In this document: in pieces, positions 38,201 through 47,640 of the stretch
How the letters are laid out: every line of letters begins with the position of its first letter
Position numbering within the stretch: position 1 is the first letter of the stretch
Assembly (NCBI GenBank): GCA_024138025.1
Contig: JAMXBD010001097.1
Location: forward strand, 62,001-126,000
DNA: 64,000 nucleotides
Direction of reading: 5' to 3'
Origin: Combretum micranthum
Taxonomy: Eukaryota > Streptophyta > Magnoliopsida > Myrtales > Combretaceae
The notes under the pieces: generated by a model
Seen by the model: only the letters and a program-made list of their open reading frames with translations
The model's database searches: none
What the model was told of the DNA's origin: nothing
Translations under genes and position numbers: made by a program

Positions 38201-40342
38201 TGATCCGCTCAATTCAGTAAATACTTAATAAGGTATTATATAGATTAAACTTTATAATAATATTAGTCTTTTGATTTTCTTCTTAATGCACTAGAGGCTA
38301 AAATGTAATATAAGTCTATAGCCTTTTTTCCACTATAACAAGCCTATACATGCACACACACAATAACTCTTATTATGCCTCAAAAATCAAAAAACTATTT
38401 TATCAAATTTGAGAGATAATGACCAAATAAAATTGGATAAAATATATTTTTCTTCTTCTTGAACCGGTGCCATTCACACACACACACACAATATTTCTTT
38501 CGCCTCTTGCACTTCGAAACTCTTCTAAAATTCATTTCAGGCTCTATTTTCAAGTAAAATTTAAATTATGTAAGTTATTACTTACTTTTGTTTTGTTTAT
38601 CTTGCAAAATAAATAAGCATAGTTAATGTTATGTTGATAAATGATATATATGGAATTGTTAGAGACATTCATGTTAGATAGGTGAAGATGAGTGGTGAAA
38701 ATGATGGTTTAAGGCTTAAAATAAGGATATAGTGGACATTTGTTAGTTGAGTAAGGTTGATGTGGTGTATACATGGTGTAGTGTGAGTTTGTACGTGTAA
38801 AGCTATTTTGAAGTGATGAAAGAGACAAATAGACCTTATATGTAAGTGGGAAAGTGTTTTTAATGGAAATAAAATTATAACAACTAGTAGGAAAGTATAA
38901 AATTTCGAAGTTGAGAAAATAATTTAGGGTTATCAGATCACGACCATATCAAAGGGGGTGATCTTCTCGGATCACATTGTTTTGTTTGATCACAGGCGTA
39001 ATCGAATTCGTTATCTTATTGGGTGGAATTTTCTTTAAGTAGCCATGGGCATGATCATGGCCATAATTCATGTTACGACCATGATGAGAGGCATTATTTC
39101 TTCTGTTTCCTTTCGTAAAATAAGACTCCATCAATCATGAGTGTGTTGGTGATTGTGTTGAAGATTACAGCCTCAACCGTGATGCTTCCCCTGTTTCTTA
39201 TAAAAAGAAATAAAAATAAACTAATAAATTATATATATATGCAAAAACTAGTGTAAGATGTCTTATAGAACCTTTCTTGAGTGAGATTATAAAGTAATAG
39301 ATTAAGAATGTGTTAAGTTATAATACTTAGACTTATTTGTCATTAGGTATAGATAGTTAACATTATAACTTCTTAAAAACCAATGAAATAGAATTATGAT
39401 ACCATAAATTTAGAATACTTAAGCTTTAATAGAAGTCCTAATTAGTCATGTACTTAGCAAATTTTTTTTTTATTTTATCGAATCTGTCAATCAATACTTG
39501 CACTTTCTAATAGATTATTACGACAAGTAGCTAGAATGCACCGGCGAGTAACTAAAATCTTTTCAAATTGTTTATGATTGTAATGTAGTAGCATATATTC
39601 TTAAATATAATTTGGTAAAATGCACGAGGATTGGAGTGTATTGCATGTCATATGTTGTGCACATGATTATCAATCTGTATTATTAAAAGTGATAACTACT
39701 TGCTTGATAATTATCATTGTATAATGTGTGTTGTTAAATGTCTGAAATTGATTGGTCATCAAGAAACTAAAGCTAACTCATAATTGACTAATAATTAAAT
39801 CGGACATGCATTGTACTACATCATAAATTGCATTAGCATGGTATTTTTGTTACGTATTAGTATCTCAATTCTGTGGTAGTTCCTTTGTGAATCTAGTTTG
39901 GGTTACCATAGAGTTGTAAGCTTCACAGGAACTAAGCAGGCATAGAAGAATGTCATTTGTGTTAGAGTTGGTTTTAGAGTATTAATACTTAGTGGGATTT
40001 CTAAGCTCTAAGTGAGTGAAGAATACATATATTTATATTTATTTATAAATAATAAATATTTTTAAAAAGACTTCTCCTTCCTTAACTCTTGTTTTCCTAG
40101 GCATGAATTACTTGAATTGTTTCTTCAATCCTAAAGAGTGGGCATAAATCTCCATAAGTTTAGATTCCAGTTATCTAAACTCTATTTGTTACATATGGTT
40201 AATGGTTGCATTGCATATGAGTGATAATCAAACATTGTTTGATTTGGTTATATTGTGATAAGATTTAGTTATTCATTGAGCTTGTTGTGCTTGCATTCCT
40301 CTAGGTTTTTTGTTTATAGGAATATGAGGAAGACTAAGACCA
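35287..40342 (+). repeat. Large tandem unit 3 (5.06 kb, truncated)
   Basis: Matches unit 2 from 23030 to about 28975 but lacks the hAT element, and lost ~50 bp at its start (a jump between two GATCACAG-side repeats). It has extra AT microsatellite at 36018-36042 and 37360-37384, and a 19-bp poly-A at about 37927-37945. Homology stops after AGACTAAGACCA at 40342. The CT-rich block (36860-37110) gives a long low-complexity open frame that is frame-shifted relative to unit 2, so it is not protein-conserved. Confidence 0.85.
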
Positions 40343-40830
40343 CTATAAATGTTTAATGAACTATCTATGCTATAGAAGTTCTATAATTCTGTAGTTTTGG
40401 TACTGCAACCTTATTTGACTATAACTATTTTGGTTTAACTCTGTTTTTTATGTAAAAAAAAAGGTAATCTAATATTGTTTTAGGTGTATACTAAGAATAT
40501 AAACAAAATAATAAAATAATAATAAATAAGAAAATCTTAATTGAACAACATATATAAATAATATATATGTAGATATCAAAATGTTAGAGGAATTAATTTA
40601 AAATAAATAATAATAATAATAATAATAATAATACATACATACATACATACATACATACATACATACATACATAAAAATATTATATACTAAATAATAATAG
40701 AAACATCCATATTAATATTTAGCTTTTATATAATAGAAAATATAGTAATATAAGAAATGGGTAACATTTAATATAGTACATATATATATAAACAGATATA
40801 TATACATATATACATACACACATATATAAA
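40343..40830. repeat. Microsatellite-rich AT DNA
   Basis: Contains (AAT)n at about 40607-40631 running directly into (ACAT)n at about 40632-40672, and mixed AT/CATA repeats at 40780-40830. Nothing else recognised. Confidence 0.8.
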
Positions 40831-41385
40831 AAAGCAAACTTGCAGCTCGATCGCTACAAGTAAGAGGAGGAGAGCACCTGTTGTGTTGCTTGGAAGCAGC
40901 ACTAGGCGGAGCCTGGGGCGCACCTTTGAGAGCTCGCTTGGGCGCTCGTTGAGTGTTGTTCCAAGTGCCCGCTGAACATTAGCGTGTGTGAATGTGGAGC
41001 GTGTGTGTGTGTTGTGTATGGGACGTGGACGATGGAGCAATGGACGCCCGCTGGTGTATGTGTGCGATAAGTGATGTGGAAGTGTGTGTGTGTGTGTGTG
41101 TGCACGCTAAGCGGTGGGGTGTGAGCGATGGTGCATGAGTGTTCTGTGGTAGAGACAGAGTAAGCCCTGTTCATGCGTGCATGAAGGTGCTAGTGTGGAG
41201 CGGTGGTGATGAGCGACCGCGTGCGTGATGGTGTGCGTTTATGGAGTTGTGTGAGTGATCATGGGTGTATGTGATGCTCAGCGATGGAGCATGCGTGCGA
41301 CAGAGAGGAGCGATAGACATGTGTGTGTGTGCTGTGATCGGGGTGTGATGCTGGTGAAGCTTCCAGCAAGCTCACTTGTCACCAA
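40831..41385. repeat. GC-rich degenerate minisatellite
   Basis: An island of G+C-rich sequence in AT-rich DNA made of loosely repeated words such as GAGCGATGGTGCATGAG, GCGATGGAGCATGCGTG and GACGATGGAGCAATGG, with (TG)n runs (41003-41012, 41083-41102, 41319-41330). Long open frames on the minus strand here (Thr/His- and Arg/Ser-rich) follow from the GT repeats and are not credible genes. On the minus strand it lies downstream of a donor-like site, in the position the GC-rich blocks occupy in the nearby LTRs. Confidence 0.55.
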
Positions 41386-41640
41386 AGAGGCCAAAACAAT
41401 GGCATCACAGCAGCTTATAGCTCTTACCTGGTGATCTTGTTGCTGCTGGCACTGCTGTTTCCAAGGTTGTTGTTGTTGCTGTCGTGAAGGTGGATGTTGT
41501 TCCAGATGAGAAAGCAAAGAAAAGAAGAGAGAGAGAAAGAAAAAGAAACAAATAGGATAGGGAAGAAGGTGACGAAGGAGAGAGAGAGTTGTCCAAGAAA
41601 AAATATCTATATATATGTATACAAAGTTAAAGTAGCACAT
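41386..41640 (-). promoter_or_regulatory. Minus-strand promoter-like leader with splice donor
   Basis: On the minus strand: TATA-like TATACATATATATAG (about 41620-41606), then a CT-rich leader (TCTCTCTCTCCTTCG, TTTCTCTCTCTCTTC), a CAACAACAACAACC run, and AGATCACCAG|GTAAGAGC, a strong donor-like site (GT at about 41429-41428). The layout mirrors the LTR leaders at 13943-13821 and 54780-54691. It may be an LTR fragment or an unrecognised gene 5' end. Confidence 0.4.
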
Positions 41641-42257
41641 GACAGCTTAGGAAAGCAAACGTAAAGACAATATTTATCCATAGCAGACATAGGGTTATCC
41701 TATAACGTAGACTTCAAACACAATCTGAAATCTAATTTTTTTTGTTAGTTAGTCCGTTAAATAATTCCTTTTGTAGTTATTTAATAAAAAATAATAAAAA
41801 ATCAAAATGAATCAAATTAGCGCGATTCAAATTTTTAAATTATTGATTGCAGTAAATTTTTATCTTACATGATCAACTAATCAGATAAAATTTAGATTCA
41901 AAAATTTATAATTAAAAATTTTAATTACTACTATTTAAAAGTATATTATAAGTTTAATATTAAAATCAAGTTATTATGAAAATTATAATCAACTTGGTAT
42001 TTTTAAAATTTGTGATCAAGTTGATTCAGTGAATCAACGATCGGAAGTTTTCCAAAGCTTACATTTGTTTAATAAAATATGAATAGATTATACTACGTTA
42101 ATATCATAAATAATGTTGGGTATTAAAGTAATTACATGTGAATATGTGTAGTAATAAAATTTTGATAGAATTTACTAAACATGTTAGTACGGAAATCTAA
42201 TAAACATAGATGTGTTAATGTTGTTTAAATTTATATATTCTGGATGAATTATGAACT
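41641..42257. other. Unassigned AT-rich DNA
   Basis: No gene or repeat recognised. Its right end is the insertion target of the chromovirus; sequence continues at 51378. Confidence 0.4.
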
Positions 42258-42783
42258 CTATGTGTAATATATGGAAATAAAGATGAAAATATTATGAATT
42301 ATGAATCATAAGATGATATAGGATGAGTTTAAGGTCAAAACAAGTAAGTTGTAAAGGCTTAAGTTTGATTATAGAATGAATGTTAAAGTTTGGATTTCTG
42401 CAATTTTTGACAGATACAACATCGCCTTCTAGAGATTCTACGCCGCTGGCGTAGAGACATCGTAGGAAGGGAACAGTAGTGTTTTTCTTAATGTGGGGTG
42501 GAACACTGCCAATTATGCGAGAGTTTCTTTTAATGCCAGATAGGAACGTCGCCAGCGTAGGTCATGGATTTGCCGACATATGTTGCTGGATCGAAGTTCT
42601 GGGAATTCAAAGCCTCGATGAACGCCGCCAGCGCTCACATAATTTTTTTCCAAAGTAAGGTATACGCCGACAAAATTTATACGTACACCGTCGGCGTAGG
42701 TGCTGGTATATGAGCAATTTCTATATATACGAAATGCAAGAAATGGTTTTCGACAGAAAGTTTTTTATCATATTTTTCCTTCG

Positions 42784-42791
42784 TATAAAAG
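42784..42791 (+). promoter_or_regulatory. LTR TATA box (TATAAAAG)
   Basis: Canonical plant TATA box in CGTATAAAAGAG, repeated in the 3' LTR at 49743-49750. An upstream CTATATATAC is a weaker alternative. Transcription would start about 30 bases downstream, just before the donor-like site at 42856. Confidence 0.6.
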
Positions 42792-43961
42792 AGTTTTGGA
42801 GTATTCTTGGAGTTCTAGGGTTGGAGAACCATCAAATGTGTATTTTTGATCCAAAGTAAGTGATCTTAACCTTCTTCTATGGATTATATACTAATTTGTA
42901 TAAGTTTTCTTAGAGATTGGTTGGATTTTGCATGAAGGTTCTTGTGAGGAAACCTTAGCACGTGTTGAGATCTGTGATTGGTGAATGCAAGTCAGATTTT
43001 AGCAATTCAAATTAGTAAGTTTATCTCCTCTATGATGGATTCAAACAAAATACGAGTTAAACAATCCTTATATATTCTTTATGTTATGCAAATTAGGGTT
43101 TTGGTGAAAATATTCGGTGTTTGTGGAGTTTTGTGCGGTTCATTGTTGCTCTTGAGGATATTTGTGGAGTTTGATCGGAGTAGACGGTGCAGATAGTAGA
43201 GATTTCTTCTCAGGTTAGGATTTTTAGAGAATTTATGTCTGTTATGATATATTGATAATGTGTTCATATCTGTTGATGTATATGTATATGCTGTAATATG
43301 ATATTTGGAGTTTGTGGAATTGTTGTTGATATTGATATAGGAGTTTGTGGAGTTCGGGTTGTCTTTGTTGTTGTTGATATCAAATTTGAGGATTTGATTT
43401 GTATTCCAGAAATCGAGAAAGATACGACCAATCCTTGCTTGTTGTTTTTGCTTTTAAGTTTAGTATTGCCTGATTGGTTGTAGGAACATAATTTCATAAT
43501 AAACCTAATTATATTCGACTTAATAATTGTCTGTTTAGTTGTGCTTGGCTTTGGCCAGTAAAGACTCGGCAAACAACGATACTGGTGAGGCACCCTGATG
43601 ATCTTGGTGTGAGGTTGTCTCGAGTGGACTTGTGCCTTGATATGATTCCGGTAGAATTAAGTGTTTGGATTCGGGGTGTATGGGGAGTACCCACTCATCC
43701 ATATATGTATATGATTATTATTTTCAAAAAGTTTTTTTTTATTTTTTTAAGGGGTCTGGGTAACTTCGAGTTCTGGATTAGAGCATACCTAAGACTAAAC
43801 TGTGTTGTTTTGTTGGCTTAAGAAAGATAATAATATGACTGTTTGCATTAGCTTAAGTTACATGAATTATCTGTCTGTTGTGTGTGCATATACATTTGTT
43901 TTTGGATTGGAGTTTTCATACTGGGCTTCGCCGCTCATTCTTTTAAATTTTAGGTACAGGC

Positions 43962-44054
43962 GAATAGGATATAGTAGATGATCTTTCTAGATATGACTTA
44001 TTTTTTTATAACGGGGATGACGATAGTGGACCTGACTACCCAACTGAGAGCTAG
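43962..44054 (+). other. Acidic mini-reading frame in the 5' LTR (broken)
   Basis: Equivalent of 50937-51029. The second codon is TAG where the 3' LTR has GAG, and the YDLSGYD core reads DDLSRYD here; the rest, including DSGPDYP and the terminal TAG, is kept. The same 31-codon length in both LTRs shows no indel in the frame. Confidence 0.45.
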
Positions 44055-44404
44055 GCCTCAGATATCAAGATTTCTAAAGAAAAGAAACATTTAGATCATT
44101 TGAAGTTATAGTTGGATGTTTAGATTGGTTTCAATGAAAGGATTTTGATGTAAACAGTTTTTAGTTTTCTGTTGGATTTGTTAGTTGTGTTATGCCGACT
44201 TGAATTTTATGATTGAACCAGGAGTTTATGTTTTATGAAGTATATGTTTTTAGTTGCAATATGTTTTGTATCCTATGAGATACTTTATGTGTGTTTACAT
44301 GTTATATTTGAGAATCTGAGGATATTAGAGCCTTAGTGTGTGCTATTCAAGAGAAGATACGTGGCGGGTTGTAATGCCTTCAGGTTAAGGTATTACAGCT
44401 TATT

Positions 44405-44417
44405 TGGTATAAGAGCA
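44405..44417 (+). other. Primer-binding site, initiator-Met tRNA type
   Basis: TGGTATAAGAGCA, seven bases after the LTR end. It matches the TGGTATCAGAGC site complementary to the 3' end of plant initiator methionine tRNA, with one C-to-A change. Confidence 0.85.
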
Positions 44418-44593
44418 ATAGGTTTTGATCATAATAGATCTAAGTTATGAATTCCTTAGGACAGTGAGATTTGAGGAGTAGGGTAGAATAATAGGTTTTT
44501 ATTTAGTTAAGTTTAATGTTGTCTTATAGATTTATGTTTTGATCTTGAGTTGGATACTCTTATTCTAATCTTGTGGTGTTTTGTTGTGTTAGA

Positions 44594-45740
44594 ATGCCTC
44601 CAAGAAGAAGGATTCTTGAGGAGAATGAGAATTTAGGGCAGCAGCAGGATGAGTAGCAGGCTCAGAATAAGGACTTACCACCACCTCCACTTATTGGACA
44701 ACAGGTTCTGGTTAATGCTGCACAGCTTATGCAGGTTGTAAATGCTCTATTATGAGTGGTTAGTCAACAGCAGCAGGATATGAGAACGGACATGTAGATG
44801 GTCCAAGAAAATGCTGAGGCTTGGAGACAAGAGACTCAAATACTGAATGGGAATGGAGGAAATGGAGCTAGGCATGCCGATGTGCTTAGTCTGAACAAAT
44901 TTGTGGACCTGATGCATAAGTTTAAGCCAGTACTAGGTAAGCCTCTCGAAGCACAGTTGTGGATGGAAGAGGTTGAGAAGACGTTTGTTGCTCTAGATAT
45001 TCCAAAGAACAAGAAAGTTGAATATGCCTCCTATTTGCTGACCGGGAGAGCCAATAACTGGTAGTTGAGTACCAAAAGACACATGACTGGTATGATTACA
45101 TGGCAGATGTTTCAGCAGGCCTTCTATAGAGAATTCTTTCCCGACAGTGTTAAGCAGAGAATGCTTCAAGAGTATTACACCCTGCTGCAAGGGAAGATGA
45201 CAGTGGAAGAGTATGAAGTAGAATTGCATAGGCTAATGAGATTTCTACCTAACGTTCTAAAAAAGAGTGAAGAGGCCAAGGTTAGCAGATTCATCACTGG
45301 ACTAGAATCTGAGATCCAGTATCAAGTGAATTTGATAGATTTGGGCAACTACTCAGCTGTGGTGAATAAAGCCAAGATAGTGGAGCAGGGCTTGAGCAGG
45401 ATTATAAGCCGTGAGCTATAGAGGAATTAGGTATTCTTGGGCAAGAGGCCAACAACTGATGTACTGACACAAGATAGAGGCAAGACACTTGTCACCCAAA
45501 ATTTCAGGCTAGTAGTGTAGAATATAGATAGAATATGCACGAGATGCCTTGGACCACATGATGTGAAGGATTGCAAGTGGGTAGACAATTCTTGCTTTTC
45601 TTGTGGTAAGTTGGGACACAAGAGTAATACCTATACAAACAAAGTCATTCCACAGGTTTTTTGCTTCAAGTGTGGGCAGAGGGGACACATGGCTATAGAT
45701 TGTAAAGGGGGAGTAGTATGGAAGAGTTTATTCTGGCTAG
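44594..45740 (+). pseudogene. gag: gag (broken)
   Basis: Structural polyprotein. The start at 44594 (MPPRRRILEEN) fits chromovirus gag and is in frame with all later gag segments. Early stops occur at about 44651, 44753 and 44795. The capsid region contains KPLEAQLWMEEVEKTF, a W-to-stop change at 45062-45064, then FYREFFPDSVKQRMLQEY. The nucleocapsid end has three Cys/His knuckles: CTRCLGPHDVKDC (CX2CX3HX4C), CFSCGKLGHKSNTY (last Cys changed to Tyr) and intact CFKCGQRGHMAIDC. A frame change near 45720-45740 leads into protease. Confidence 0.9.
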
Positions 45741-46276
45741 GTGCAGCGAACACCAGCAAAGGTTTACGCTTTACAGCATAGTGAGACCTTTAGTGTGGAC
45801 ACTATCGCGGGTATGTTTCCTATACTCCTGCATAGTGCATATGTGTTATTTGATACTAATGCCAGTTTCTCTTGCGTTTCTGAATCTTTTATGTCTGTTT
45901 GTGGTATGTTTGTTGAGTTTATGACCGGATGTGTATCTGTTAGTACTCCTTTGGGAAGTGAGTCTGTATTGAACAGAATCTGTAGGAATGTGGATATTGA
46001 GATAGAGGGTAGACATCTACCTGCAGATTTGGTAGTGCTGGATATGTTAGATTTTGATGTGATTTTGGGTATAGACTAGTTGCCAAAGTACCATATGGTG
46101 ATTGAATGCCATAGCCTAGTAGTGGAGCTCAGTTTGCCCGATGGTGACCAGTTTGTTTATAAGTTTGTAGTGCAAAGACCTCTAGTTCTACCTACTTATA
46201 AACTGTGGGGAGGATCAGTATTGGCTGCTATGGTGAAAGAAGATAAGAAGGAGATAGTGTTGTCGGATGTTCGGTT
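45741..46276 (+). pseudogene. pol: Aspartic protease region of pol (broken)
   Basis: Retropepsin that would cleave Gag-Pol. The flap/active-site region reads VLFDTNASFSCVS where the family has D-T-G-A-S, so the active-site glycine is replaced by asparagine. The C-terminal VILGID is followed by TAG where the family has Trp (GMDWL), a G-to-A change at 46077-46079. The frame then continues (LPKYHMVIEC) until a one-base deletion near 46271-46273 that shifts into the RT frame. Confidence 0.85.
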
Positions 46277-46950
46277 GTATGTGAGTATCCAGAAGTTTTT
46301 CCAGAGGATCTGTCTGGATTACCACTAGAAAGGGAAGTGGAGTTTGGTATTGACTTGATACCCAGTACTGCACCGATATCAAAAGCTCCTTATCGAATGG
46401 CTCCTACAGAACTTGCTAAGCTTAAAGTGCAGTTGGATGATTTGTTGAAGAAGAAGTTCATTAAACCTAGTGTTTCACCTTGGGGAGCTCCAGTTCTGTT
46501 TGTCAAGAAGGATGATGGCAGTATGAGACTGTGCATTGACTACAGAGAGTTGAATTGAGTGACAGTCAAGAACAAGTATCCTTTGCCACGAATTGATGAT
46601 CTGTTTGATCAGTTGGCAAGAGCTTCGGTGTTATTGAAGATAGATTTGAGATCTAGATATCATCAGCTAAGAGTGAAAGCAGAAGATATTCAGAAGACAG
46701 CTTTAAGAACAAGGTATGGACAATATGAATTTGTTATCATGCCTTTTGGACTCACCAATGCACCAGTATATTGATGGATTTGATGAATAGAGTCTTCAGG
46801 GAGTATCTTGATATGTTTGTGGTAGTTTTCATTGATGATGTGTTGGTGTAATTAAGGACTAAAGAGGAGCACGAGGAACACTTGAGATTAGTTCTGACCA
46901 GATTGAAGGAGGAGAAGCTGTATGCTAAATTCTCCAAATGTGAATTTTAG
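46277..46950 (+). pseudogene. pol: Reverse transcriptase region of pol (broken)
   Basis: RT palm and fingers are clearly preserved: [14 protein letters not shown] leader, [42 protein letters not shown] followed by [29 protein letters not shown], and [10 protein letters not shown] one-base deletion at about 46771 shifts the frame before the catalytic box, which survives as FIDD (46828-46839) in [12 protein letters not shown] follows at 46849-46851, and TAG replaces Trp at the end of the KCEFW motif (46948-46950). Catalytic residues remain but no continuous enzyme could be made. Confidence 0.93.
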
Positions 46951-47640
46951 TTGGAACAAGTGTCTTTCTTAGGGCACGTGGTAAATGGTAGTGGGATATT
47001 AGTTGGTCCTGAGAAAGTTAAAGCGGTGGTTGAATGGCCAAGACCCAAGACAGTGTCAGAGATCAGAAGTTTTTTAGGAATGGTAGGGTATTACAAGCGA
47101 TTTGTGGAAGATTTTTCTAAGATTGCTAGTCCTTTGCCCTGGCTGACACACAAGGGAGTGAAGTATGAATGGAGTGAAGGCTGTGAAGCTAGTTTTCAGT
47201 TGCTGAAGGATAAATTAGTGTCTGCTCCAGTACTAGCCTTACCAGTGAATGGTGAGGAGTATGTTATATATAGCGATGTCTCTATTCAAGGTTTAGGATG
47301 TGTGCTGATATAGAAAGGCAAGGTTATAGCATATGCTTTCAGATAGTTAAAGCCTTATGAGAGGAATTATCCTACCCATGATCTGGAACTAGCAGCAGTT
47401 ATGCATGCTTTGAAGCTGTGGAGACACTACCTATATGGGGAAGGATGTAAAGTGTATACGGATCACAAAAGTTTAAAGTACATCTTTACCCAGAAAGAGT
47501 TAAATATGAGACAGAGAAGATGGTTGGAATTGATAAAGGATTATGATATTGATATTCAGTATCATCCAGGAAGGCGAATGTGGTAGCTGACGCCTTGAGC
47601 AGAAAGAGAATAGAGAATCTTGCAGCTTTGATCACGACGG
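46951..47640 (+). pseudogene. pol: RT connection and RNase H region of pol (broken)
   Basis: Begins LEQVSFLGHVVNGSGI and runs through WPRPKTVSEIRSFLGM, YYKRFVEDFSKIA and an RNase H domain with a YSDVSIQGLGCVL active-site segment (Asp kept), [14 protein letters not shown] and [14 protein letters not shown]. Two CAG-to-TAG type stops flank KGKVIAYAF (47312 and 47346 region). A one-base deletion at about 47573 in the [14 protein letters not shown] box moves the frame into integrase. Confidence 0.9.

Larger units (their letters stand above)
42263..44397 (+). repeat. 5' LTR (2135 bp)
   Basis: TGTAATATATGG to GGTATTACA; matches 49210-51372 throughout with numerous substitutions, many in CG-containing words. 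Contains a GCCGGCG-type cluster (42421-42716), TATAAAAG (42784-42791), a donor-like CCAAA|GTAAGTG (GT at 42856), TACTGGGC (43919-43926), and an acceptor-like TTAAATTTTAG ending 43953. Confidence 0.95.

Noticed and set aside
40607..40672. CRISPR-like or satellite array
   Set aside because: Simple (AAT)n and (ACAT)n microsatellites without spacers.
40768..41174. Minus-strand Thr/His- and Arg-rich open frames
   Set aside because: Produced by TG repeats and the GC-rich minisatellite; no family motif.
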